Origin: Microbacterium foliorum
GTDB taxonomy: Bacteria > Actinomycetota > Actinomycetes > Actinomycetales > Microbacteriaceae
Reading direction: 5' to 3'
Assembly: GCF_006385575.1 (NCBI RefSeq)
Contig: NZ_CP041040.1
Location: 3,224,001-3,288,000, forward strand
Length of the DNA stretch: 64,000 nucleotides
Shown here in pieces: positions 17,147 through 25,458 of the stretch. The notes beneath the pieces were generated by a model, which was not told where the DNA came from, did no database searches, and worked only from the letters and a program-made list of their open reading frames with translations. The position numbers and the translations under genes were made by a program. Positions within the stretch are counted from its first letter, which is position 1; every line of letters starts with the position of its first letter.

Positions 17147-18460
17147 TCACGGAACATGTTTGAGGATCACATCCACGATCCGGATGGGCTGGCCATTCAG
17201 CGTCGCGATCGCGGGGCGCTCGCGACTCACCATTGCGTCGAATCCCTCCTGCGCAGCATCACGGGACCCAGTACCGCCCTTCACTTCGATCGCTGTCCAA
17301 GTCCCGTCGCCGTTGCTGTAGAGGCCGTCAAAGTATCGGTGTTGATCCGAAGTCATCCCAGGCCGGTGATGGTACCCCTCGATCGTCGCACGCACCTTGT
17401 CGCGGATGACATCCGTTCCGACATCATCCGCGACTTCGTCCAACCCGATCTTCTCCGTGTCGACCCAGGGGCGTTGCCCGTCACCGTTGTAATGGCCGAG
17501 AACGTCACGACCCCCGTGCTCGGGGTGCGGTGGCGGTCGCTCCACGATGCGCACCGCATCGTCACCGGTCGCCTCGTTCATCCAGCGGCTGCTCGCGTGC
17601 CCGGCGGCCGCGAGGCCTGCTCCGGCGACACCGACGCCGGCCCACGCGAGTCCGCCACCGGGTGCAGCTCCCACCCCGGTGAGCGCGAGGGCGCCTCCGC
17701 CGCCGATCATGGTGCCGCCACCGACGACGAGTGCGACCCCGCCGAGGAGTTCGAGAAGGATGTCGGGGTGGTTGATGAGGGCGTTGCCCATGGAGGCGAT
17801 GAAGTTCAGCTGGTCTATCGCCGGGTTGAGCACGGCGGTCTCGAACACGACCGTGCCGATCGCCCCCGCGACCGCCCAGTTCTTCGTGCTCTCCGCCTGC
17901 TTGGGCGTCTCGAGTGGCGCCGCGTCCGCCGCCTCGTAGATGGCATTCGCGGCCTCTGCGGCGTAGCGATCCAGCACGCCCCGCGCGTTGGTCAGGACCT
18001 CCACGGCCTGCGCGCGCAGTTCTGCCCCGCCATCGATGAACGGGACGTCGAGCTCGACGTGTCGCAGGCCGAGGTCGCGCTCCAGCTCCCGGACCTTCAC
18101 CCGGTGCGCCTGGCGCGAGGCGATCGTCGCCGCCTCCGCCTGCTCCCACAGGTCGATCGTCCGCGCTGCCTCCTCCTGCGCCCACCGCAGAGCATCCCCA
18201 TAGGCAGACAGAGCCGCGGCACCGCTCATCAGGTACTCGCCGCACTTCTGCCACGACGACCGCACATACTCGGCCCGTTCGAGGTACTTCTCGTACGGGT
18301 ACCCCGTCCATGCGGACTCGACCTCGAGACCCCGCAACCCATCCCGCAGCGTCGTAGCGGCCTCCGACCGAGACCGCCACGCCGACGCGACCGTGTGCGC
18401 CGCGGCATACGAGCCCGGGATCAGTGCGACCGGGTCGTTCGTCATCCCCAACTCGGACAT
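17147..18460 (-). CDS. Putative type VII polymorphic toxin with PD-(D/E)XK-like nuclease tail
   Basis: The 437-residue protein has three parts. Residues 1-190 are helical with a WTGYPYEKYLERAEYVRSSW segment, resembling the WXG/LXG-type domain of type VII effectors. Residues ~195-300 are glycine-rich and hydrophobic (ALVVGGGTMIGGGGALALTG). Residues ~310-437 form a C-terminal domain with D378 (RYFDGLY) followed by E392-V-K394 (AIEVKGG), a PD-(D/E)XK nuclease pattern. There is no Sec signal. It sits between a WXG100-like gene (ATGA overlap) and a candidate immunity gene. Nuclease activity and export are inferred. Confidence 0.68.
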   Translation of the reverse strand: MSELGMTNDPVALIPGSYAAAHTVASAWRSRSEAATTLRDGLRGLEVESAWTGYPYEKYLERAEYVRSSWQKCGEYLMSGAAALSAYGDALRWAQEEAARTIDLWEQAEAATIASRQAHRVKVRELERDLGLRHVELDVPFIDGGAELRAQAVEVLTNARGVLDRYAAEAANAIYEAADAAPLETPKQAESTKNWAVAGAIGTVVFETAVLNPAIDQLNFIASMGNALINHPDILLELLGGVALVVGGGTMIGGGGALALTGVGAAPGGGLAWAGVGVAGAGLAAAGHASSRWMNEATGDDAVRIVERPPPHPEHGGRDVLGHYNGDGQRPWVDTEKIGLDEVADDVGTDVIRDKVRATIEGYHHRPGMTSDQHRYFDGLYSNGDGTWTAIEVKGGTGSRDAAQEGFDAMVSRERPAIATLNGQPIRIVDVILKHVP

Positions 18461-18750
18461 CAGTAGTCGCTCTCGGCCCAGATCATCTGGTCGAGTTCGC
18501 TGCTCGACGCCTCGTCTCCCCGGTCGAACACCTCAGCCGTCTGCCGCAGATTCTCGGCGAGCATGTCGACATCCCCGAGACGACGCCCCAGAGCCTTCGA
18601 CCAGGTATCACCGAAGCGCGCCACTGCCTCGTCGATCGAGTCCGCTCCCAGCCCCGACGACTGTGCGACCACCGCCGACCCGAAGCCTCCCCGCACACTC
18701 TCCGCCTGTGTCGCGAAAGCTCGGAGCTCGTCGGTCTCCACATCTGTCAT
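18460..18750 (-). CDS. WXG100/ESX-like small protein
   Basis: This 96-residue helical, acidic protein begins TDELRAFATQAESVRGGF and has the mid-protein helical break at SIDEAVARFGDTWSKALGRR. It resembles actinobacterial type VII secretion targets, though the W-x-G turn is not conserved. It is first in the four-gene cassette and its stop overlaps the toxin start (ATGA). The 130 bp upstream (18751-18880) is notably AT-rich for this genome and probably holds the cassette promoter; no clear -35/-10 pair stands out. Confidence 0.65.
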   Translation of the reverse strand: MTDVETDELRAFATQAESVRGGFGSAVVAQSSGLGADSIDEAVARFGDTWSKALGRRLGDVDMLAENLRQTAEVFDRGDEASSSELDQMIWAESDY

Positions 18751-18880
18751 CGCGCCCCCACATGCCCGAATGAAGACGTTACATAGTCATATGAGGTGTT
18801 TTAAGATCTATCCGTGCTACATGCCGGTGTTCAGGGATACCGCGCGGTCGAGGCGAGGAGATTTTGCGGGGAACGCAAAA

Positions 18881-18908
18881 GACCCCCTGTCCATCGGGAC
18901 AGGGGGTC
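18881..18908 (-). terminator. Intrinsic terminator of the CUT2 transporter operon
   Basis: A perfect 12-bp stem (GACCCCCTGTCC / GGACAGGGGGTC) with a 4-nt loop is followed on the minus strand by TTTT. It lies 22 bp past the end of the permease at 18931. A second small hairpin, TTTTGCG/CGCAAAA, follows at once. Confidence 0.9.
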
Positions 18909-18930
18909 CTTCACGCGATCGAACCGACAG

Positions 18931-19968
18931 CTACTCGCGTTTTCGGGTGACCGCCCGCTGCAGCAGCACGAACACGAGCAGGATGCCGCCGGTGATGATC
19001 GTGGTCATCTCGGGTGGGATCCCGCCGTCGCGAGTGATCAGCACGTTCATGAGTCCGAGCACCAGCGCCCCGATGACCGACCCGAGCACGTAGCCGTACG
19101 CACCGGTCAGCACGGTGCCTCCGATCACCGCTGCGGCGATCGCGTCGAGCTCCCACCCGATGCCGGTGATGTTCTGCGCGGTTCCGAGTCGTGCGGTATA
19201 CAGCACCGCCGCAAGGCCGGCCAGGCCACCACTGATCACGTAGACCAGCACCTTTGTGCGCTGCACGGGAAGTCCCATCAGCAGAGCGGAGCTCTCGGAG
19301 CCGCCGATCGCATAGACCGTGCGCCCCGTGCGGGTGCGGTGCAGCACGAAGAACGCGGCGGCCACGACGATCACCGCGACGAGCACCGCGGGGGTGATCA
19401 CGAGGTCGTTGACCTTGGGGCCGTCGATGATCTTCAGCTGCGTGCCGATCCAGCGGATCGGTGAGTCCTCGCCGAGTCGCTCGGGCTTGGTGCTGAGCAG
19501 CGATGCGAGGCCGCGCCCGAGGAACATCATCGCCAGCGTCGCGATGAACGGCTGCACGTTGAAGTACCTGATCAGCACGCCCGAGACGATGCCGAAGAGC
19601 ATGCCGATGCCGATCATCGCGATGATCACGGCGTACGCGTTCCAGCCGGCGTTCGAGAGCATGACCCCGGCGACCGACGAGACCGCGATGATCGAGCCGA
19701 CCGACAGGTCGATGCCGCCGGTGAGGATCACGAACGTCAGCGCGACGGCGAGCACGATGAGGTGCGCGTTGTTGATCAGCAGGTTCGACAGCGTGTTGAA
19801 CTGCAGGATGCGGCCGTAGGCGACTTCCCCGAAGATCACCATTCCGACGAAGATGACGACAGAGGCGATCGTCGGCAGCACGGACGGGTTGGCCGTGATC
19901 ATTCGGCGTACGCGGTCGATGACGGTCTCGGTCGCCTGCGGAGCGGGGGTGGCGGTCGCGATGCTCAT
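18931..19968 (-). CDS. CUT2 sugar ABC transporter permease, YjfF-like
   Basis: This 345-residue RbsC/YjfF-type permease has about eight to ten helices. The family signature VALTFVILTGGIDLSVGS and the PFIATLAMMFLGRG region are present. ATG 19968 overlaps the stop of the previous permease. It is the last gene of the binding protein-ATPase-permease-permease operon, ending at a strong hairpin terminator. Confidence 0.92.
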   Translation of the reverse strand: MSIATATPAPQATETVIDRVRRMITANPSVLPTIASVVIFVGMVIFGEVAYGRILQFNTLSNLLINNAHLIVLAVALTFVILTGGIDLSVGSIIAVSSVAGVMLSNAGWNAYAVIIAMIGIGMLFGIVSGVLIRYFNVQPFIATLAMMFLGRGLASLLSTKPERLGEDSPIRWIGTQLKIIDGPKVNDLVITPAVLVAVIVVAAAFFVLHRTRTGRTVYAIGGSESSALLMGLPVQRTKVLVYVISGGLAGLAAVLYTARLGTAQNITGIGWELDAIAAAVIGGTVLTGAYGYVLGSVIGALVLGLMNVLITRDGGIPPEMTTIITGGILLVFVLLQRAVTRKRE

Positions 19969-21032
19969 GCGGACACCTCTTCCTTGGCGATGATCTGTTC
20001 GACCGGTCGGGCCTTGCGACGTGAGCGGAACCAGCTGCGCACCCGCTGCGACTGCAGCAGGCACAGCGCGACGATGACGATGGCCTTGAACGCCGGGGTC
20101 GCCGACGACGAGACGCCGAGATACAGCACGGTCTTGTCGAGCGTGGCGATGAGCAGCGCTCCGACGAATGCGCCGCTGAGCGAGAACTTGCCGCCGGCCA
20201 GCGATGCGCCGCCGATGACGACCGCGAGGATCGCATCGAGCTCGAGTTGATATCCGGTGCGCGAGATGTCGACGGTCATCACGCTGCCGACCGACATGAT
20301 TCCGGCGATCCCCGCGAGGATACCGCTCATGATGTAGGCCGTGAGCAGCAGGCCCTTCGGCTTGATGCCGGCCATGCGACTGGCTCGGGGGTTGATGCCG
20401 ATCGCCTCGATCATGAGACCCAGCGCGCTGCGCCTGACGACCCACCCGACGGCGATCACGATGAGCACGGCGAGGATGAACACCACGGGGATGCCGATCA
20501 CGAAGCCGTTCGCGATCCACCGGAACGAGTCGTTCGACGCCGTGGTGTTCTGCCCGCCCGTGATCACTTTGGCGATGCCGCGACCCGCGAGCATGAGCAC
20601 GAGTGTCGCGATGAACGGCTGCAGCCCGACATAGGCGACGAGCAGACCGTTGACCGCACCGAGGATGCCGGTGATGACCAGCGCGAGTCCGACCGCGGCG
20701 AGCGCCGCACCGAAGGAGTCGCCTGCGGCGCTGAGGAACTCCATCGAGACAGCCCCGGCGACAGCCATCAGCGAGCCGACCGAGAGGTCGATGCCGCCGG
20801 TGGCGATCACGAGCGACATCCCGATCGCGATCATCATGATCGGCGCCGCCTGGCGCAGGATGTCGATCAGGTTGCCGACGAGGTTGCCGTTGTTGGGGTT
20901 GATCGAGAGCGCGAGGTAGGTCGGGTCCTTGAGGACGTTCAGGGCGAGCAGCGCGAGGATCGCGACGATGCCCCAGAAGAACGGCTTGTGGATCAGATCC
21001 CGCCAGATGGCGGTGCCGGCTGACGCGGTCAT
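19965..21032 (-). CDS. CUT2 sugar ABC transporter permease, YtfT-like
   Basis: The 355-residue permease carries IGMSLVIATGGIDLSVGSLMA and QPFIATLVLMLAGRGIAKVITGGQ, both diagnostic of the ribose/galactofuranose permease family. It is a paralog of the downstream permease, as in the E. coli YtfT/YjfF pair. Both ends overlap neighbours by 4 bp. Confidence 0.92.
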   Translation of the reverse strand: MTASAGTAIWRDLIHKPFFWGIVAILALLALNVLKDPTYLALSINPNNGNLVGNLIDILRQAAPIMMIAIGMSLVIATGGIDLSVGSLMAVAGAVSMEFLSAAGDSFGAALAAVGLALVITGILGAVNGLLVAYVGLQPFIATLVLMLAGRGIAKVITGGQNTTASNDSFRWIANGFVIGIPVVFILAVLIVIAVGWVVRRSALGLMIEAIGINPRASRMAGIKPKGLLLTAYIMSGILAGIAGIMSVGSVMTVDISRTGYQLELDAILAVVIGGASLAGGKFSLSGAFVGALLIATLDKTVLYLGVSSSATPAFKAIVIVALCLLQSQRVRSWFRSRRKARPVEQIIAKEEVSA

Positions 21033-22636
21033 CGCGCTGCCTCCTTGTCGGTCGTGGGGGCGATGCTATCGGGCACGGCGCCGTCTGTGTCGTCGAGCGT
21101 CTCGGCCGCGGCCTCCACTCCGTGAGCGGCGATTACATCGACGATCACCTGCGCGGTGACGTCGGGACCGTTCTGGATCTCGCCGATCTTGCGGTGGTCC
21201 TTCAGCACGACGATCCGCTCGGAGAGACGCACGACCTCTTCGAGCTCCGACGAGATGAACACCACGGCGACGCCGTCTTCGGCGAGCTCGGCGACCGCCT
21301 CCTGTATCTCGGCCTTCGCGCCCACGTCGATGCCGCGGGTCGGCTCATCGAGGATCAACAGCTCGGGCTGCGTGGCGAGCCAGCGTCCGAGCAGCACCTT
21401 CTGCTGGTTGCCGCCGGAGAGGTTCTTGATCATCCGGTCGGGGTCGGCTGGGCGGACGTGGAACTGCTCGATGTAGCGGTCGACGATCGCATCCTGCTCC
21501 TTGCGGCTCATGGGCCGCGCCCAGCCGCGCTCGGCCTGCACCGCGAGGATGATGTTCTCGCGCACGGTCAGGTCTCCGATGATCCCCTCGTCGCGGCGGT
21601 TCTCGGTCGAGAAGGCGATGCGGCGCGGCAGCGCATCGGCGGGCGACTTGAGGTCGACCCGGCGTCCGTGCAGCTCGATCGTGCCCTCGTCGGCGCGATC
21701 CGCTCCATAGAGCAGTCGGGCGAGCTCGGTGCGCCCGGAGCCCAGCAGACCGGCGAAGCCGATCACCTCGCCGGGGCGGATGTCGAGGTCGGTCGCCTCG
21801 ACCGCGCCTCGTCGCGCGATGCCGGATGCTGCGAGCAGCGGCTTCTCGTCGGCGTCGCGCGGTGCGCGGCGGCGGTTGCCTCCGAGCGACGTGAGCGTGT
21901 CGAGGTCCTTGCCGATCATCTTCGAGATGAGGGCATGGCGGTCGAGGTCTCGAGTGAGGTACTCGCCCTCGTACTGGCCGTTGCGCAGCACCGTCAGTCG
22001 GTCGCTGATCGCGTAGACCTGATCGAGGAAGTGCGAGACGAAGAGGATCGCGACGCCCTGGTCGCGCAGAGCCCGGATCACGGTGAAGAGGCCTTCGACC
22101 TCGGCGGCGTCGAGACTGGAGGTCGGCTCGTCGAGGATGAGCACCTTGGCCTTGATCGCCATCGCGCGGCTGATGGCGACGAGCTGCTGCAGCGCGATCG
22201 AGAGCGTCGACAGCGGTTTGCGGGTGTCGAGGTGGCCGAGGCCGAGTCGGGAGAGGGCGTCGGTCGCAGCGCGGTGGGTGGCCGTCCAGTTGATGCCGAA
22301 CACACCTCGCGTCTCATGACCGAGCATCACGTTCTCGCCGATCGAGAGGTTCGGGGCGAGGTTGACCTCTTGGTAGACCGTCGAGATCCCGGCATCCTGC
22401 GCGTCGCCGGCGCCGCCGAAGCTGCGCTCCTGCCCTGCGACGACGATCGACCCGGAGTCGATCCGGTAGACACCGGTCAGTGCTTTGATCAGGGTCGACT
22501 TTCCGGCGCCGTTCTCTCCCATGAGCGCGTGGACCTCGCCCTGGAACAGCCGGAAATCGACCCTGTCGAGGGCTTTCACGCCTGGGAACTCGATAGAGAT
22601 CCCGCGCATCTCGACGATGGGCAGTGCTTCGTTCAT
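21029..22636 (-). CDS. CUT2 sugar ABC transporter ATP-binding protein, YtfR-like
   Basis: The 535-residue protein has two ABC domains, as in RbsA/MglA/YtfR. The first holds Walker A GENGAGKST and Walker B VLILDEPTSSLD. The second holds a full signature LSGGNQQKVLLGRWLA and LLILDEPTRGID. It energises uptake through the two following permeases and overlaps the first by 4 bp. The N-terminal signature is degenerate (LSIALQQLVAI), which is usual for the family. Confidence 0.93.
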   Translation of the reverse strand: MNEALPIVEMRGISIEFPGVKALDRVDFRLFQGEVHALMGENGAGKSTLIKALTGVYRIDSGSIVVAGQERSFGGAGDAQDAGISTVYQEVNLAPNLSIGENVMLGHETRGVFGINWTATHRAATDALSRLGLGHLDTRKPLSTLSIALQQLVAISRAMAIKAKVLILDEPTSSLDAAEVEGLFTVIRALRDQGVAILFVSHFLDQVYAISDRLTVLRNGQYEGEYLTRDLDRHALISKMIGKDLDTLTSLGGNRRRAPRDADEKPLLAASGIARRGAVEATDLDIRPGEVIGFAGLLGSGRTELARLLYGADRADEGTIELHGRRVDLKSPADALPRRIAFSTENRRDEGIIGDLTVRENIILAVQAERGWARPMSRKEQDAIVDRYIEQFHVRPADPDRMIKNLSGGNQQKVLLGRWLATQPELLILDEPTRGIDVGAKAEIQEAVAELAEDGVAVVFISSELEEVVRLSERIVVLKDHRKIGEIQNGPDVTAQVIVDVIAAHGVEAAAETLDDTDGAVPDSIAPTTDKEAAR

Positions 22637-22655
22637 CGCTGTCTCTCCGTCCGCA

Positions 22656-22694
22656 GAGCCCGGGTGGCGCAGTGCTCCTGCCCCACCCGGGCTC
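22656..22694 (-). promoter_or_regulatory. Intercistronic stem-loop after the binding-protein gene
   Basis: A perfect 12-bp stem (GAGCCCGGGTGG / CCACCCGGGCTC) with a 15-nt loop lies 37 bp after the binding-protein stop and 20 bp before the ATPase start. It lacks a T-run. Hairpins in this position often stabilise the upstream mRNA and allow excess binding protein relative to ATPase. Confidence 0.65.
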
Positions 22695-22731
22695 GCTGCC
22701 GGATCGCTCCGGCGTCGGTTTCGGTGCTCGG

Positions 22732-23730
22732 TCAGTACTTGCGGTCGGCGAGCACGGCCTGCGCCGCCTCGGCGGAGTCGAATGCCTCGCTGGGCACGAC
22801 GATGTACGAGTCGACATCCTCGCCCGCGAGGGTCTTCTCGACGACCTCGAGCGCGGTCTCACCGAACAGCGGGTTGTACTCGTGCACGTAGCTGAGCTGG
22901 CCGTCGGCGAGCGCCTGCATGGCGTTCTTGGTGCCGTCGATCGTGGCGATCTTGACGTCCTCACCGACGACGAGGCCGGCCTCCTCGGCAGCCTGAGCCG
23001 CACCGAGACCCATCTCGTCGTTCTGTGCGAACACGAGCTGGATGTCGTTGTTCGAGGACTTCAGCATCGTCTCGAAGACGCTCTTGCCCTCTTCCGCCGA
23101 CCAGTTGGCGGTCTGCGCGTCGAGCTTGGTCAGCGACGAGTCGCCGAGGCCCTCGTCGAAGCCCGTGTTGCGCTCGTTCACGACACCCACACCGGCCGGG
23201 CCCTCGAGCACGACGTAGTTGCCGCCGTCGGGGAACGTGGCCGCAGCCCAGGTGCCGACCTCCTTGGCGACCTCGACGTTGTCGGGGGCGATGCGCGTGA
23301 CGTAGAGGCTGTCATCGTCGGGCTCGATGCCGCGGTCGAGCAGGATGACGGGGATCTCCGCCTCCTGTGCGCGCTTGAGCGAGTCCTCCCAGCCGGAGGC
23401 CTCGGTGGCCGACAGCAGGATGACGTCGACACCCTCATCGACGAACGACGTGAAGGCGTCGATCTGCGACTTCTGGTCGAGGTTGGTGGCAGGGGCGTAC
23501 TTGAGCTCGTATCCGGCTTCCTCCGTGAAGGTGTCCTGGATGTTCGACTCGTTCGCCTCGCGCCAAGCGCCTTCGGGGCCGACGGCCACGAACCCGACGG
23601 TCGTGATCTCCTCCGAGCCTCCACCGCCGCCGGCGCCCGAATCGCCGGTCGAGCAGGCCGCAAGGCCGATGGTGAGTGCGCCGACTGCTGCCAGGCCGAA
23701 CGCGACGCGGATGCGCTTCTTCGCGGACAT
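22732..23730 (-). CDS. CUT2 sugar-binding lipoprotein, YtfQ-like
   Basis: The 332-residue protein has a signal peptide with lipobox GLAAC (Cys 26), a Gly-rich linker, then a ribose-family binding domain: VGFVAVGPEGAWREANESNIQ, VILLDRGIEPDDD and FAQNDEMGLGAAQAAEEAG. These match YtfQ, the E. coli galactofuranose (and less well, arabinofuranose) binding protein. Here, among arabinofuranosidase genes, L-arabinofuranose is a reasonable cargo. Expression should be controlled by the TGTTACC-type operator overlapping its -10. Confidence 0.9.
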   Translation of the reverse strand: MSAKKRIRVAFGLAAVGALTIGLAACSTGDSGAGGGGGSEEITTVGFVAVGPEGAWREANESNIQDTFTEEAGYELKYAPATNLDQKSQIDAFTSFVDEGVDVILLSATEASGWEDSLKRAQEAEIPVILLDRGIEPDDDSLYVTRIAPDNVEVAKEVGTWAAATFPDGGNYVVLEGPAGVGVVNERNTGFDEGLGDSSLTKLDAQTANWSAEEGKSVFETMLKSSNNDIQLVFAQNDEMGLGAAQAAEEAGLVVGEDVKIATIDGTKNAMQALADGQLSYVHEYNPLFGETALEVVEKTLAGEDVDSYIVVPSEAFDSAEAAQAVLADRKY

Positions 23731-23830
23731 TTCTTCTCCTCTTTGAGATGCCGGTGGTCACTCCGGCAGTGGCGGACCAGTCATGGTCCTGTCGTGATTG
23801 CAGGACAGCTGCTTCGCATGTCCTGCGGCG

Positions 23831-23860
23831 ATGTTACCGGGAACAATTTCTGTAACACAA
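23831..23860 (-). promoter_or_regulatory. CUT2 operon promoter with LacI-type operator
   Basis: On the minus strand TTGTGT (23860-23855) and TAACAT (23836-23831) are 18 bp apart. The near-palindrome TGTTACCGGGAACA (23832-23845, 6 of 7 positions symmetric) overlaps the -10. The same layout occurs upstream of the LacI at 25455, which is the probable repressor. Confidence 0.72.
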
Positions 23861-23901
23861 GAGTTCGTTATCAAATCGGCCCCATCAGGGCCGAGTTGGA
23901 T

Positions 23902-23915
23902 TGTTACCGATCACA
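23902..23915. promoter_or_regulatory. Second TGTTACC-type operator
   Basis: TGTTACCGATCACA is a weaker copy (5 of 7 symmetric) of the sites at 23832 and 26505. It straddles the stop codon of the upstream ATPase gene, 70 bp from the promoter-overlapping site, so it could support looping. Confidence 0.5.
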
Positions 23916-25458
23916 GTTCTGCGCTGTGACTCAGTTCGGCCGCGATCATTTCGACCACCGTGTCGACGGTCACGCCCGGACCGTTGCTGAGCTCGCCGAT
24001 CTTCTCGCGGTCCTTCAGCACGATGATGCGATCGCTCAGCCTCACGACCTCTTCGAGCTCGGACGAGATGAACACGACGGCCACTCCGTCTCCGGCGAGC
24101 TGACTGATGCGGCGCTGCACCTCGACCTTCGCCGCGATGTCGATCCCCCGGGTCGGCTCGTCGAGGATCAGCACATGGGGGCGCACCGCCAGCGCCCTGG
24201 CGAGAAGCACCTTCTGCTGCGTTCCCCCCGACAGGAGGCCGACGGGACGGTCGAGGTCCGCGGGGTCGAGGTGCAGCGCCTCGACGTACGTCTCCACGAG
24301 ACCCCTCGACTCGGCGTGCGAGAGGGGACGAGTCCATCCACGCAGCGCCTGCAGGGAGAGGATGATGTTCTCGCGTGCCGTGAGCTCGCCGATGATGCCC
24401 TGTGTTCCCCGATTCTCGGCCGACAGCGCGATGCGGTGCCGCAGCGCGGCCGAGGGACTCCGCAGCTGCACCCGTTCGCCGTCGACCCAGAGTTCCCCGC
24501 TGTCGGTGCGCACCGAACCGCTGAGCAACGAGGCGAGCTCGGTGCGACCAGACCCCCGGAGTCCCGCGAGCCCCACGATCTCACCCCGCTGGATCTCGAC
24601 GTCCATCCGCTCCAGTTCGCCGCGTCGACCGACACCGGACGCCTGCATGGCAGGCTCCCCGTCGTACGCGTAGTGATGAGCCTTGCGCTCGGAGCCGAGC
24701 GCTCTCAGGCTGTCGATGTCCTTGCCGAGCATCTTCGAGATCAGATCGGCTCGGTCGAGATCGCGCGTCGCGTACTCGCCCACGCGTCGTCCACCGCGCA
24801 GCACCGTCATGCGGTCGCTGATCGCGAACGCCTGCTCGAGGAAGTGCGAGATGAACAGGATCGCGACCCCCCGCTGGCGCAGGCCCCGGATGACCCGCAT
24901 CAGGGTGGCGACCTCGGCGACGTCGAGGCTCGAGGTGGGTTCGTCGAGGATCAGCACCCGCGGATCGTCGACGACCGCGCGAGCGAGTGCGACCAGCTGC
25001 TTCTGCGCCGGCGTCAGCATCGACAGCGGCGTCTTCGGGTCGAGGTCGTCGAGCCCGAGCCTGGCCAGCGCCTCGGCGGCATCCGCCCTGGTCCTGCGCC
25101 AGTCGATGCCGAACCGACCCCGACGCTCTCGCCCGAGCATCACGTTCTCCGCCACGCTGAGGTTCGGACTCAGCTGGGCCTCCTGGAACACCGTCGCGAT
25201 GCCGGCCGCCCGACTGTCGGCGACTCCCGAGAAGCGACGCGGCTCGCCGTCGACGCACACCACGCCCTCGTCAGGAGAGAGCGTGCCGGTGATCACCGCG
25301 ACGAGCGTCGACTTGCCCGCGGCGTTCTCGCCCATCACGGCGTGCACCTCACCGGGGAACAGGCGGAAGTCGACGCCGTCGAGCGCGCGCACGCCGGGGA
25401 ACTCGACCGTGATGCCCTCGAGCCGCACCACCGGCTCGGGACCACGGTCGGAGGTCAT
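23911..25458 (-). CDS. Second CUT2-type ATP-binding protein, YtfR-like paralog
   Basis: The 515-residue protein has two ABC domains (Walker A GENAAGKST; later LSGGTQQKVLLARALAV and VLILDEPTRGID) and is clearly paralogous to the ATPase at 21029. No permease or binding-protein gene accompanies it; it follows its LacI gene with a 4-bp overlap, and the complete CUT2 operon starts 180 bp downstream. It may energise the same permeases or an unlinked one. The Walker A change from GENGAGKST to GENAAGKST is conservative. Confidence 0.9.
   Translation of the reverse strand: MTSDRGPEPVVRLEGITVEFPGVRALDGVDFRLFPGEVHAVMGENAAGKSTLVAVITGTLSPDEGVVCVDGEPRRFSGVADSRAAGIATVFQEAQLSPNLSVAENVMLGRERRGRFGIDWRRTRADAAEALARLGLDDLDPKTPLSMLTPAQKQLVALARAVVDDPRVLILDEPTSSLDVAEVATLMRVIRGLRQRGVAILFISHFLEQAFAISDRMTVLRGGRRVGEYATRDLDRADLISKMLGKDIDSLRALGSERKAHHYAYDGEPAMQASGVGRRGELERMDVEIQRGEIVGLAGLRGSGRTELASLLSGSVRTDSGELWVDGERVQLRSPSAALRHRIALSAENRGTQGIIGELTARENIILSLQALRGWTRPLSHAESRGLVETYVEALHLDPADLDRPVGLLSGGTQQKVLLARALAVRPHVLILDEPTRGIDIAAKVEVQRRISQLAGDGVAVVFISSELEEVVRLSDRIIVLKDREKIGELSNGPGVTVDTVVEMIAAELSHSAEL

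Noticed and set aside
16606..17157. Immunity gene starting at 17157
   Set aside because: The added 16 residues overlap the toxin's last codons; ATG 17109 gives a clean start. Neither start could be proven.
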